Of a stretch of 64,000 bases of DNA, positions 1-40,700 are shown piece by piece. Positions within the stretch are counted from its first letter, which is position 1. Each line of letters opens with the position of its first letter. The notes under the pieces were generated by a model. That model had not been told where the DNA came from, made no database searches, and saw only the letters and a program-made list of their open reading frames with translations. The DNA comes from Strix aluco (lineage: Eukaryota > Chordata > Aves > Strigiformes > Strigidae), in the NCBI RefSeq assembly GCF_031877795.1, contig NW_027436512.1:2323407-2387406 (forward strand), read 5' to 3'. The translations under genes and the position numbers were made by a program.

Positions 1-239
1 TCACCAAAAAAAAAAAATATCGGGGAAAGGAGCCCCGTGGGTACCTTTGGGTGGAGGAAGGGCCGAGCCCCCACACACAGCCTTTCACCCGGGGGAAAAT
101 GAAGCCTCTGGAGCGCGTCTCCCCAAAGCCTCGCCGAGGCCGCTCCAGGACCGCCCACGACGGGGCCAAACCCGCCCCGCTACCCACGCGCGCAGCTCAG
201 GCGCGCTCAGCGCACTCCGGCTGCTCCCCGAGCACCCGT

Positions 240-792
240 CTCCCGCCCCTCCTGATTGGCTGCAACCCTCCCCACACGTTTCCCTTTCCTCGGGTGCTAG
301 CCAATTGCGAGGTGAAGCTAGCCTGGATGGCCGTTATAGTGGGACTTTCCGCCTGGATTTTCTCATTGGTGGATTTTTGCTATTGCCTTCCCGACCCGTG
401 TTGCCGTGTAGAACAGCGACGGCAGGGGCGGAGCTGCAATTGGCTGACGGGTGTTGCGCTTGCCTCGTGACGACTGGGAAGGGAAAGGGGGGGAAGCGGA
501 GGAGGGCGAGGGCTCGTTCTTTTTTTTTCCTCGTCCCCTCTCTTTCGCCTCCCCGATTGGCTGAGGCGCTGGTCGATCGGAATTTCCGATTGGTCAGCGC
601 ACGCTGTTGCTAGGCTGGTGAGGCAGCGTGGGGAGGAGCTTCTCCTTCCGATGAGTCGGCTCTAAGGTTCAATTAGTGTGAAGCGTCTAGACCTGTCGCT
701 GCCATTGCCGCGAGTTTGTTTGAGAATCTCTGCTGTTTATCCTAAGGAACTATCGCCGGCTGTCTCTCCTCGTCCCTCCCTCCCCCAGCGCT
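240..792 (+). promoter_or_regulatory. VCP: VCP CpG-island promoter and 5' UTR with six CCAAT boxes
   Basis: GC-rich, CpG-rich sequence directly upstream of the VCP start codon. CCAAT boxes (NF-Y type) lie at 255-259, 365-369, 439-443, 556-560 and 589-593 in the reverse (ATTGG) orientation and at 301-305 in the forward orientation; a GC box lies near 425-432. There is no TATA box. This is the usual architecture of a TATA-less housekeeping promoter, which fits VCP. The transcription start is probably between about 610 and 720 but cannot be fixed from sequence. The pyrimidine-rich stretch just before 793 is 5' UTR. Confidence 0.75.
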
Positions 793-28433
<27,641 letters not shown>

Positions 28434-28780
28434 CTCGCTGTCCTCTGTGGACCAAACTCCACATCAGGCCACATTGTACAGGAAAAAATCCAATGTTCAA
28501 TGGACTCTTGGCTTCTTCATTTCTCAGTCAGAACAGTGTAGCTGCACGTCAGACTTTGTATGGGGAATGTTTTCTGCAAACACAAATCCAGACCGATGTT
28601 CAGTTGGGAGGCAGACAGTGAATTAACAAGGAGGGGAACCAACTTAACTTCTGAGAAATTTCTGTTCTAGTTTGTGGCAGAATCAGCAGCTTTAGCAAAG
28701 AGTACAATGCTAGCCTGTATAAAAAAAAAAAAAAATCCCACAAAAATAATAATAAAAAAAATTATTAAAAATCCCACAAC
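28434..28780 (+). terminator. VCP: VCP 3' UTR and likely polyadenylation site
   Basis: AT-rich sequence after the stop, with AATAAA at 28751-28756 and a GT-rich element (ctttgtgtggg) about 55 bp downstream, the usual layout of a cleavage and polyadenylation site. Cleavage is probably near 28775-28800. A longer 3' UTR cannot be excluded. Confidence 0.6.
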
Positions 28781-28799
28781 ATTCTAGCCAGGCCCTGGC

Positions 28800-31289
28800 A
28801 ATTCCTTTGTGTGGGACTGATGCAGTGGAGCTTGTGCTGTCTCTGTAAGCCCTGTGTCTCGCATGCTATCTGAGCACTCCTCAGTCTGGTGGAGCCCATC
28901 TGTATGCGTGCTTCTCTGGTGCATTTGAGGTTGCTCTTCATTCTTATGCCTCTTAGCCCAAGTTAACAGAAGAAACTGGTTTGGCAGTCTCTCTCCCCTG
29001 CCCTAATTTGGCAGGAAGCACCAAGTAAGAGAGCCTGGTCACAGGTAGCTCTTGCTTCTCTGATGCTGGCCCTGTTGCCAGCCTGCCCCTTGTGCCTCAT
29101 ACTCAGTAGTCAGGTTCTGATCATGGTTCTTATCCTTCCTTTCCACTTACAGGTTGCTGCCTTCCTTGCTCCTTGGTTTATTTCTCCTTCTCTGAGCTCA
29201 AAAATGTGTTACTGCTGTACTTCAGTATTTTGTGAGAGAAGCCCTGGATCTGGTCCAGGAACTGATACAGCCTAGCTTTGAACCGAAGGGGAGAGCCTGT
29301 TTGAGGCAATGGCCATGGGATGCAGAGTGGTCATGTGCTATTGGCTGGGGTGGGGGGGTTGGTGGTGGTGCAGGAACGGAGGATTTCTGCAAAGAGGCTT
29401 AAATGTAGATTGGGTGGCAGAAGGGTGCCCTAGGCCTTCCCCTACCTCATACCAGCCCTTTTGGGGGATAACTGTCACCTGGAAACCTGTGCTTCAGGGC
29501 TGCTTTCCTGCCTGCATTTTTTTTTCCTGCTGCTCTGTGCTCCTCCAAGCAGGGTTGATGCAGATGCTGGCTTTGCTTTCATCATGTCCTACTCCTTCAT
29601 CAGTGCACTCCCAAGAGAGGCAACTCCAGCCAGGGATGGAACTGGGAACTATCCCCTTTCAGCCACCCAGGAAGGTTTTGCACCCATGCTGGGAGCTCTC
29701 CAGGCCTCTCCCAAAAGCCTTCCCTGGCTCTGGTAGTGGGTGGATTTCTTCCTGACTGCCAGTTTGGGGCTGTGACCATTCAGCAAGCCCCTAGCTTATC
29801 CACCTTCCTGTCTGTGCTGTGGAGGCTGGGGCAAGCAGGGTATGGGGTAGTAGGATATGTGTGTCCCAGCTCCCTGCCACCTCTCCTACTTGCAAATGCT
29901 AATTAAATCCATCATGAGGTCTGGAAACCCTCATCTTTTTTTCCCTGCTGCCTCTGGGACATGGCTCCTAGGGGGGACAGCACCTTACAGGAGCACTGAG
30001 AGCATCTACCCTGTGCTGGAGCTGTGTAAATCTAGTGTGGGGCTGAGGGTATACCCCAAATCGGGGAGCGTTGTTAGGTCCCTCCACCCTCAGAAGCCTC
30101 ACAAGAGCAGGCAGTACTAGGGACTGGGTTTGACCCCAGCCTGTACCTTTTTCTAGCAGAGACCCCTGGTAGCCTTCCTGTGGCACACTCCTCCCCTGCC
30201 CAGCACTTGCTGGGGGGACTGGGCAGCCCCAAAGGTGCTTGTGGGAGGAAGGTGCTGTCAGCTGGGGCTTACTCTGGATAGAGTGATTAGTGGGGTGGGC
30301 AGCTGAGGCCAACCCTTTCATTGCTGCCCCATCTTGTATCCCCCTGCCCTGGCATTCCCCATATGGCCCCAGAGCTATGGTCCTAGCCCTACAGCCAGGC
30401 CTCATAGAGTACCATGCATAGCCCAGCCATGGTGTGTGCAGGGTGGGGGACCCCACCTCCCTCTGGCTAAGGCATTGGCTTTTGAGGCTGGTCCCTGACC
30501 CAAAACTCTCTGAGCTCAGCAGGAACCTCCTGCCAGCAGAGGGCAGGCACTGGCCATGTTCAGCAGTCTAGGCCATCCTATGGGCCATCTCTATGTGCAT
30601 CACTGCCCTCAGGAATATCCCTGTCCCATGAGCATCCCCTCCCCATGGGTGTTCGTGCTCCAAGGGCATCCCCTGCCCAATAGGCATCCCCGGCAGCATT
30701 GTTGGCCCCCATGGCTGAGGGGCCTGTGCTGGCTTTGCCCCCTAGTCTGCCCAGCCCATTAGCTGCTCCTAGCTGTGTGGGCTTTGGGGTTAACTTGTTG
30801 GGGGTTTGGCAGCCTCTGCCCAGGCCCCTCCTAAGACACAGTGCCTGTGGGTTTTTGCCTATGTTGCCTGCCCTTGCGGCTGCTCCTGCTTGGCACTTTA
30901 TGGGCAGATGGTTTTCCTAGTATCAATGGGAATATCCCTGGGTACAACATGTGTCGCTGCCTCTTACCCAGCCCTAGAGCCCCTCCAAGAAGAACCAGGC
31001 ACCAGTGTTTCTCCAGACCCCTCGGGCAGCCTCTGCCAGCAAGGAGACCCCCTTCACTGTCCCATCCCCAGCTGTACCACCCCACCACTCACAAACCCTC
31101 TTCAGCTGCCCTGCCCCCCCCCCCCCCACCTACCTGTGTCAGCTGCATCCCAGGAGCTCTAAGGGATTGCAGAGCCCCAACAGGCTTCCCCTGGTGCCAG
31201 TGGGGGCTGAGATCCTTCTTAGGCCCTGCTGCCTGCACCCAGGCCAGAGCAAGCACAGCCCAGCATCTCTCATCACAACACAGCTGAGG
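28800..31289. other. Convergent spacer between VCP and DNAJB5
   Basis: No gene, RNA or clear mobile element seen. The open stretches here are short, Pro/Cys-rich and without domain features. Around 30600-30700 the phrase gcatcccc recurs at loose intervals. A C14 run lies at 31114-31127. The DNAJB5 3' UTR may reach into the right part. Confidence 0.6.
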
Positions 31290-33091
31290 TATATTTTTTT
31301 AAAATACTTGGTTTTTTCCTCTCAATACTGACATTAAAAAAAAATACAAAAAAACCCACCATAAAACATTCAGGTCTCATTGAAACTGAGAAAAACAAAG
31401 CAGCTTGTATCTGGGCGCTGACCTGTCTTCTCACTCCAGCAGTGTCCACCAGATTTCTCCATGCCGAACTCCACAGGGACCAGTGGAGGGAACTAGTGGC
31501 ATACCTTCACTGGTCAATAAATTAAATGGTACCTAATGGGTCTCCTTACCCTGTGCCAGAGCCGTGGCACCAGCTGTATAATACAATGTACAGCTGTACA
31601 CCTAACCCTGATGGAAGCCCCATGCTTGCCCCCTGCCCTGAAGGACCCCCCTGATTCAAGTCACTGATTCTTCTTTAAAAAAAAAGGATTCCTGGTGGTG
31701 GGGGAATATTTTGGCAGAGATTTTCTCAGCAGTGCTGCAGTGGAAGAGGAGCCATACAAAGCCAGGTCAAACGTGCTTCCCACTCCATAGGAGCCCTTCC
31801 TAGGAAAAAAGCTGGCACAAGGCTGAGTGGGCCAAGAAAAATTCTCCTGGTGGAAATCCAAAGGTTTTTTAAAAAAAAAACAGCCTTTAAAACCAAAGCC
31901 AGATTGCCTCATGAGCCTCCCAGCTCGACCCTAACGCTCAGAAACACCTCCTCAATGAATTGTCCCTGTAGAAAAATATATCCACATGCATTTCTCTTCC
32001 CAGTAAAGTTCTGAAGGTTGAATGCAAATGCTAGTGAAAACCACATCTCTGCTCATGCTTGGCTCTGCTTTTGCACCCAGGCTTGTATATACGCGCACGC
32101 ATGCGCACACACACACACGGCACACCACTCCAGGAACCCCAAAACAGGCAGAGAAAAACCCATATGGAGTTTATCTAATGAGATCTATATATCTGTATAT
32201 TAAAAAAACCAAAAAACAAACCAAAAAAAACCCAAAACAAAAAAAACAGCAATGCAAACTCAACACATCTGAACAAGAAAGCTCTACCCTGGGCTTTCCC
32301 CCCCTCGTCCTGCTGGCTGGGGCTCTGCAGGCAGTGGGTGCAGGCAGGTGCTGTCCAGCTGCCTGTGGGCACAAGGGACAGCCCCAGCCCTGGGCATGGG
32401 CAGGAGGTTGAATGGGACGGCTCTCAAGTGCTTTGTACTCCATTGTTTGGCACAGCTGAGGCTTGGTTATAGGCTTGGCACAGGAGAGCAGACCCTGGTT
32501 GGACTTGGTACCGTGGTCCCAGGTTAGAAACAATCTGGCTCCAGGGAGGCCACTGCAGGCAGGAGCGATCCCTCTGCCCTATGTGTGTGGGACAGTCTCA
32601 GCACTGCAGTACAGCTGGGACCTTGAACAGAAGTAAGTATCAAAGAGGGGAAGAGAAAACTGACAGTGGGGCTGTGAGATCCTGCAGAGTCCTAGTTACA
32701 CTGCACTGAACCCCAACAAGTACAGCCTCTTGTGGGAAAAGTGGCCTGAAAAGCAGATGACATAAAAAACCAGAACATGATGCACCTCCCCAGGCAAAGG
32801 ACCCATGCTGCTTGCTTGTGCAAGGCAGAAAAGCTGGACCTCTGGGGAAAAATAAAAAGTTTGGCAGTCAGGAGAGCTGTGACAGGCAGGGCAGGAGCCA
32901 GCCTCCCCACTGCCAGAGTAGAAAATGGGTCAAGATGGCTGGGTGGGTGGGGGGTTGGATGGGAATTTTGGGAAAGTGGGGGGGGGGGGGTGTGTGCATT
33001 TGAAAGTGCTCTAGCACCTCTGCTCCGCGTGGGCCGGGTGCTGTGGCATGTGCATTTGGAGTATTGCTGCTTGGAGAAGAGTCCCCGGGCT
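31290..33091 (-). other. DNAJB5: Probable DNAJB5 3' UTR
   Basis: Follows the DNAJB5 stop on the minus strand. AT-rich blocks at about 31290-31380 and 32160-32270 lie in GC-rich surroundings. I found no canonical AATAAA on the minus strand between 33091 and about 29182; weak candidates are AATATA at 31290-31295 and GATAAA at 32170-32175. The 3' end is therefore uncertain. Confidence 0.45.
32084..32119. repeat. 36-bp strictly alternating purine-pyrimidine tract
   Basis: From 32084 to 32119 every step alternates pyrimidine and purine: a TA part, then a CG/CA part, then (CA)n. Such tracts can form Z-DNA. It lies in the probable DNAJB5 3' UTR. Confidence 0.9.
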
Positions 33092-33325
33092 CTAGGAGCA
33101 CGGGAGATGCTGCTTGAGGATCTGTCTTGTCTGGGGAGCTATTCTGTCCGGGAAGCGGATTTTGAACTCCACGATCAAGTCTCCTCGCTGGCTGGGGGCC
33201 TTGGGAAAGGGCAGCCCCTCCCCGCGCAGTCTCTTCACTGTCCCCGGCTTGATGATGTCATTGCAGGGTAGCGGGATCACCCCCCCCTCGACGGTGGGAA
33301 TGTTCACGGTGCAGCCACACAAGGC
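33092..33325 (-). CDS. DNAJB5: DNAJB5 last coding exon
   Basis: Residues 271-347 and TAG at 33092-33094. Second C-terminal barrel: [45 protein letters not shown]. The acceptor cag is at 33326-33328 on the minus strand. Confidence 0.96.
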   Translation of the reverse strand, partial: ALCGCTVNIPTVEGGVIPLPCNDIIKPGTVKRLRGEGLPFPKAPSQRGDLIVEFKIRFPDRIAPQTRQILKQHLPCS

Positions 33326-34753
33326 CTGCGGGGAGAAGAGGGGGACACAGTGTCAGACGGGGCTGCCACTGAAAAGCATCCCTGCCAGCCGCGCTGCTGC
33401 ATCCTGTCCCCCCACCGGCTGCTCCCTGGGTTAAACCACCTGGCTCTGTTTGGATGATGCCCATGAGCAGCGCAGTTGATGCTCACCCAGGTGCAAGCCC
33501 AGGTCTGTACTGGCGCCCACCAAACTGGGCTGCAGGAGCCATGCAGGAGAGGGGTGCCCCGGCCTCATGGGGGGAAGGACCCCCCCCTCCCCACCTCCTG
33601 GGCTCCCCAGGAGGCACCACCAGCAAGTGTCCGGCCACTCGCAGCAACAGCACAGGCTAAATTTAGCCCCGCCCCTTCCCCGGCCTCACCGCCCGACCTC
33701 ACTGCCCAGCCTCGGGCAGCCGAAAATCCAGCTGAGATCGTCGGATGCCGCCGCGGTTCATCAGCTGTCACCCTCCGGAGCCCGGCAGCTCTGCCCAGCG
33801 CTGTGGGTTATCTATAGCACAGCCCGCATCCCGCCCCCCCCCCCCGCTAACAGCCCCCAAAAGGTTACGCCGGCGCGGGACAGCGTTGCGGCCGCGGCAC
33901 AGCACCGAGCTTTCCTGGAAGCTGAGGTCCCGGAGGGGCTGGTCCCCATCACCGGTCCCCGTTGCACAGCCAAGAGCCGGTTTTTGGGTGCCACCCTGTT
34001 GTACCCCAGCCCCCAGCATCAGCCGGGGAGGTGGGGGCCGTGGCAGCCGCAAGCCGGCCTGCATTAGCGAGCCATGTGATGCGGGAATGCAGCAAGAAAA
34101 TCCTCGTGTCTTTCAATAACTCAGACAGCTCTGGTGTACATGTGGGCAGGATCATCTCCAGGCTTTTAGCAAGGGAGAAAGGCTGAGGGAGAGGACTGCG
34201 GAGCGATGCTTCCGGTGCGGGGTGGGGGGGGGACGGGTTTGCCGGGGATATAGCCTCGAGCTTCCCAGGCGGGGGCTGGCACAGGCTCGTCCCTGACGGG
34301 CACGCAAAGCGCTCACCCCTCCGATCCTGGTCCTGGGGGGGGGTCCCAGCCCTCCCGTTCTCCCTCACACCAAACGCCCTGCAAAGGAAGGGGAAGGAGG
34401 ATGCAATTGCTGTTTCTGGGGTAGATGGGAGGATGTTCTGCATCCCCCTCCCCAGGAAAAGCTTCTGGCAGCAGACCAGCAACAGGCACCAGGAGAAACA
34501 TCTCTTCCTATTTATGCTGTCCACTGGCTCAGGGCTGATGCTTGTGGTTTCTGTGGCTGAGCCACAGCTTTGCACCAGAGCAATCACAGTGGGACCCATG
34601 CCAAAGCCAGCTCTTAGGCTCCAGTGAGCAAAGAACAGGAGAGCTGGGGCCATCTCCTTGCACAGCTGCTCTGCACGGGGTCTCTGGCGGCAGGAGGATG
34701 TCTATTGCCAGCTCTGTGTGAGCAGTAAGTGCTTGACTGGATCTCCAGCAGGT

Positions 34754-34784
<31 letters not shown>

Positions 34785-37700
34785 GGACAATCTCCCCACA
34801 TCAATGTATTTCTGCCCTGTGCTTGCCCAAGGATGCTGGAGCCTTCCTGCTTGTTGGTGCCCACCATCATGCACAATGGAGGTCTGCATGGGTCCAGGTG
34901 TATCAAGGAAAGGACATCTCCAGCCATAAAATGGGAAGGAGAGCAGGAACTCCCTATGGGAGCATGTGGACAGGGCAAGCAGAAGGATGTGAGCAGGAGC
35001 AGGCAGTAACAGTGAAGGCAGACGGGATCTTAATGTTTCCTTCCTAAAGCCAAGATGCAAGAACCAGAGGTGATCGCTCCTCTGCCATATGTTCTTGTTT
35101 TTCATTCTTCTTACCCAACTTCATTGGCATTTAGGAAACTGGTTGCTGAAGTAACACCAATAACCGTGGGAGCTGCCCTGCATCCTAGAAAGAGGCTCGG
35201 TGGCTCGGTTTATCCCTAAGTATTAAATCACCATGGGTTTGATAGCTGAGCTCTGCACTACACTGTGAAAGCTGAGCTTTATCTAGGTCAGCAGCGGGTC
35301 CTCCTCCGCTCGCCGTGAAGCCGGGGGGAGGGGGGCGGGGGAGGAGAAATGTCACCACCGGTCGCATCTCAGCTAGGCGCTGACACGCAGATGCTTCGAG
35401 GAAGGCGACACCAGGTAAATGATGCAAAGCGGGCAGCTGCCGAGGGCAGGCGTTAGGGCGGACAGCCGGGTGGGTGCAAGCCCCTTCTGGCAGTGCTGCC
35501 TGAAGATCTGCTTCCCAGGAGAGGCAGCTGCTGGCAGAGCGGTGTCACTCCTCCCTCTCTCGACCTCCCACTGCAACACACACCTGTAATTTTAAGAAGG
35601 GACACTTCCCTGCAACCCACAAATCTCTGGGGAAGCCCTCTTACACCTCTGGCTTCTGCAGCAGCCGGGCAGAGGTGCTCACTGGGCAGCAACCACCCCG
35701 TGCCGCTCTGGCTGGGGGGATGTGGCACCCAGCAGAGCCAGAATGTGAGTGCTGGGAAGGCATTGCCTCCCTGGGTTGCTCTGTGGAAGGGTCTGTGGGA
35801 TGGAGAAGAAGGAGGAGGAGGAGGAGGATGCTCTTCTGACTGTTCCTAGCCTGAGCACTGGGCATGTTGCTCCCTGCAGCAGGGTGCTGGTAAGGGGTCT
35901 CCAGCATGGCCATGAGTCAGGTCACAGCACCTACCACCTGCCAGCTCTGCCTGCCAGCACTGTGCTGTGCTGCCCTTGTGGCAGCGGAAAAGACTAAAGC
36001 TCAGGCTAAAAAAGGCAGACCCACAAGGAGGAAGGGTGCAAAGAGAGTGCCCAAAGCTACAGCTATAGGCTCAGGTGATGAAGAGGTTGTACCACAGTGC
36101 TCTGTCACATACCAAGATGGTGGCATATGGAGTTGGGGAGCTTCTGGAACCTGCTCATGCTCCAGAGCACTTAAGCTACTTCTTCTCATGGAAGATAAAA
36201 GCAGCAAAGTATCACCCTGCCCTGGCAAGCAGCAGGCTGGTAATGGCAGCCAGGCCAGCAGCTACCTGAGGACGCCCAGCACACTGGGTTTGCGGTGGGG
36301 GAGGACAGAGACCAGACAGTCCAGTTCAAAAAGACAAGGAATTTGCCTGGACCAGCAATTTCCACCAGTCTCTCTTTGTGACTGCATCGTGCAAAACAAA
36401 TGCCAGCACACATGCCTTGCTCATGGGCAGCTGGATGGAGATCACAGTCACCCTGTGGGTGTGAGGCAGCTGGGGAACTGCTCAGCACAGCAGAGCCGGT
36501 GCTTCCCGAGGCCCAGCACCAGCACTTCTAGTACAACAGTGCTCAGGGCCGGAGCAGGTTTCTCCACTTGCTGCTCAAAGGGCAACTCCGGGCAAGAGTC
36601 CCTCCAGCCTGAGCAGTGTGTAAACCTGAGCTAATGTGGTCTGGACATCAAGACAGCCAGCTTGGGGTTAATTTTACAGATGGGGGAATGCACAGAAGGA
36701 AATATCTGAGATATGGCATGCATGACTCCATAAATAAGGCAGCTTCTCCTGAGTATTTCTGGAGTGGCCAGGGGATCCAGCCACCACAGGAATAAACCTC
36801 TGCACTTTGCACCGTGAAGAAAATTCAACTCCTGAGTCTGCAGGTTAACTTGAGATGTGTTTGCTCCAGGAGCTCCCAGATCTGCCTGATGCATGTGGCT
36901 GCCCCTTACCCCCAGTACACCCAGTCACAGCCCCAGCTGGGATGCAGAGCCATCGCAAAGCTCTCCCGACTTGCTGGCACACTAACGAGCTCATGTTTCC
37001 CTACCCCAGGTCTGGCCCATTGAGCTTTATTTCTATTAAATACATTTGAAAACATAAATCTGTCTTCAGAAAAAAACATCAGCTCATTAAGACAGACAGC
37101 GTCTACAGTCTGAAAGGAACAGCAAATGGCAGCTGCCAAAAATGTCAATGTTAAATGCAGCAGCAGCAGTGAATGGTACATCTTGTACTTGGGTAATCTC
37201 CCCTTCCTCTCGCACCTTCACGCAGCTTGCTGGCTCTGATGCATCCAGCCCTGCTGTGACCTCCAAGACTGACAGCCTGGATGTGTTGGGTTTTGCTCAC
37301 TGCCTGAATATTTTGTTTATTTGGTTCTTTATCTAGGCAAGCCAGAACCAAAGAAAACAGCTGATTTTGGCTAAAGCATTGCTCAGCGAGGGCAAGATAC
37401 CACCTTTCTCTGCATGACCCTACTCTCTGTCCATGGGGAGAGGTACCAGGCACTATTCTGGACAGTACCTAAGCCACAGCAGGCTTGTCTATGAGAACAA
37501 GCAGGGACCAGACTCATGCCAGCAAACTTGGGTTTTCCCTTGTTCCTTCAGAGGATCTGGGCTCTTTTCCACATATGAATATACTAAAATAGAAGGACAA
37601 GACTTATGGGGAAGGGAGAAAATGGGTAAATACCACCTGTATTGGCTCAAAAAGCAAGGCACATTCAGCAGGGACCTCATCACGCATGGCCTACACCTGG

Positions 37701-40700
37701 CACAGAGGTTGAGCATTTCCAAAACCAAGCACGAGCTAGTCTCTGCAGCTCCTCTCTTCAGAGGTCTTTGCTCATGTCTCTCATGACCTACCTGGTCCTT
37801 CCTCATCAGCGCAGGACAAGGAATAACTCTCTTCTTGGCTCCATGTGCCACGACCCAGTGCCACTCCCACCCTAGGGGATTTCCCACCGATACCCACCTC
37901 TTTAAGACTGATGTTTGCAGTGTAGACCACATTCGTCCCGTCTCTCTTGAAGTGCGAGTGAGGCTTGTCCTTGAGGATGAAGATGATGTCAGCAGGGATG
38001 TTGTCTGGGGTGGCGTCCCCTTCTTTGGGGAATGTGATTTTGGTTCCCTCCTTCCAACCCCGTTTGATGACAACGTTTAGGATCTTGTCCTCAGTCCGCA
38101 TGGTCCGGCCATCAGCATTAAGCCTTCTGCGGGTGATCTTCATCCTCTTGGTGGAGCCATGGTAGATCTCTTCCAGGGACACCTTGAGCTCATGGATGAT
38201 GGGTGGGTCTTGGACCTTTCTCCGCGTGTGCAGGGACTCCTGGTGCCGCCGGTGAACCCCATTAATGCCATTGAAGCCAAACCGGCTGAAGGCACTGAAA
38301 GGGTCATCATCGTCATTGATATCCATATCTTCCTGGTCAAAGCCATTGAACACCCGGGAGCGGCTGCTAGCGAAGAAGATATCAAAAGGGTTGGAGCCTC
38401 CAAAGAAGGATGCAAAGGTGGCATGGGGGTCTCCATGGAAGGTGTAGTGGAAAGTGTTCCCTGAGCCACCTGAAGAGCCACCTCCAGTTTTGAGACCTGA
38501 AAGAGAAGGGGGAAGACAAGACATTAACACTCCCTGTGGGTAGACACCGTGCTGGGACTGTACTTTCCACACGGGAGCATGGTCTCTGCTGGCTCCGGGC
38601 AGCCCTTCCAGCAGTCACCTGCTGAGACCATGGGCCAGGAAGGTACCACCCCAACCCATGACACACAGTCCTGCCCCTACACCCAGCAAGCTCAAAAGCC
38701 ATTCAGGATTTGTCTCCACTACCCCGACTGAGCACTTGCTTGGTTCTCTCCACCCAATTCATGGCCTTTTCATTTAAAACATTTCCTGACCAGCCCATCT
38801 CCATTTTTCCCCATGGGCAGGCTCCCTTCTGCCCAAATAGCTGTCTTTTGAGCTGCACCAATGGCTGCGGTCCAGGAGCATCACGTCCAGCATGCAAGAA
38901 AAGGCTTTGAGCTCAGTGAGAGACCATGGCTCTTGGTGGCAGAGCAGGTGGAGGTCAGTCAGCAGACCTCCAGGTCAGCACACAGCAGGAGGGATACAGC
39001 TTTCTGTTTACAGACTGTATAAAATGTCAGGTAAGTTCAAGGTTTGGATCTTTTGGCAACCGTTCTCATGGGAAACTCCCCTGCCAGACCTCAGGCAGGT
39101 CCTTATGTCACTGAAACCCCCCACCCCAAGTCCCAAGTAGCCAAGGCACACAACAAGTGGCCTCCAAAGAGGTCACACATGCTCTGCAAGGCTATTTTTG
39201 ACCAGGAGGGCCTGGGAAGAGTTAAGCCAAGCATAGCTCAAGGACTATTTTCAGGGCATGTAGGTAACAGTGAAGGGCTTTTTCTGACAGGCTGTCCCTC
39301 ATGCCAGCCCCACAGTGGGAGATAGGAGGGGGATAAGCACAGCATGGGCAAGTTTGGGGATCTTTTCTGACTGATGAAGTTTCTATCCTGGGGTGGGGGA
39401 CCTTTCACTTCACCTCGCCTACCCCAGCATGTGGGACCCAGAAGCCCCTTGAAATGCTGATCCCCAGGCCATATTGCTTAAAAAAAAAGGCATCTGATGG
39501 GAAATAAAAGGTGTGTGGGGCCATGGACCATGACTAGTCTGGAAGTCACTGCCTGGGAGGTAGATGGCAGTCCTGGTCCCGCCAGCTCAGCAGCATCTCT
39601 GTCCCCCTCTCTCCAGACAAAAAATCTTGTCACGTCTTTCATCCTATTTCTGCCCCAGCTTTCTGTGTGTGACCAGCGCCAGTTCCCCAAAATGCCAATG
39701 GGGTTTGGTTTTGCTGGTACTCCTCATCCTGCTGCGAGGAGGGGGATGCTCTTCCCTCCCTCCTTAACTCGTTTTTATTTTAGCTGCCTTTGGCAATGAG
39801 GATTTCATCAAATCCCCAGCGAGACCCTGTCCCTAACAGACTACAGCCAGGAGGTTTCACCTTTAATCCTGTGATGCCAGCCCAAGCAGGGTCTGATTCT
39901 GGCAGCACCTCCAGCAAAAAGCTGGTTTCCCACTTGAGACAACCTCTTCTCATTTTACACCACAACAAATCACATGACTCAGGTGCATCCATCATAGCCC
40001 TGACATAACTAATGGGTCAAGAATTGACCCACTGCTAGTTAATTCTGCTGGTGGCTCATTAGGGGATGCACCTGCCTGCTGGCCCCATGAGAAGGGCTGC
40101 ATTTTCCACCCAGCAGCCTCTTCCTGCCAGACCTCCTGCTCTTTTAAGCACCCAAGTCCTGGGCTGATTAATGCAGATGATATTCAGCACTCTCCTTGAA
40201 TGGGGTTGGACTCTTCCATCTTTGACTAATAATTCCGCCTGCAGTGGAGCAGCTCTCCTCCTCCGTGCCAACCCCCAGACAACAGCAGCCACCTAGTTTC
40301 AAAACAAGGACCTATTACTTAAATTGGGAAAAGCTTTGAATCCTGTAGGTCAGCCTGTACTGGGGAGGACAGTGGGACGAGTGCCCAAATGCGGGGGAAA
40401 TACAGGCAAAAGCAATACTTCTCCACTGGGAAATTTAGGTTAAATAAGAGGTTGCTAAAAAATTACCCCAGGTATGACCCAGGAGATGAGCTCCTTCCAC
40501 TTCCATCATCTCAGCTGGCTGCCGGGCTTTGGGGCAGAGGACAGGGAGAGCCTGACCATCCTAGGAAGCAGGGTGGCAGGTTGGAAAAATGGAGTAGCCT
40601 GGGGAGGAACGGGTTGAGAGGTGATTTCTGGCATTGGGAGAGCCTTTGCTCTCCCCAATTCTGTGGCTATCAGCCCCATTTTGGAGGAAGGCATGAATCA

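Noticed and set aside
47-613. 188-codon open frame across the VCP promoter
   Set aside because: It runs through CpG-rich promoter DNA with CCAAT boxes, is Arg/Pro/Ser-rich and has no domain; it overlaps a second open frame of equal quality in another phase.
33949-34653. 234-codon minus-strand open frame in the DNAJB5 intron
   Set aside because: GC-rich composition lengthens frames here on both strands. No domain, no splice context, and it lies wholly within an intron.
35906-36634. 242-codon plus-strand open frame
   Set aside because: Low-complexity Ser/Gln/Lys composition, antisense to the DNAJB5 intron, no recognisable motif or promoter.
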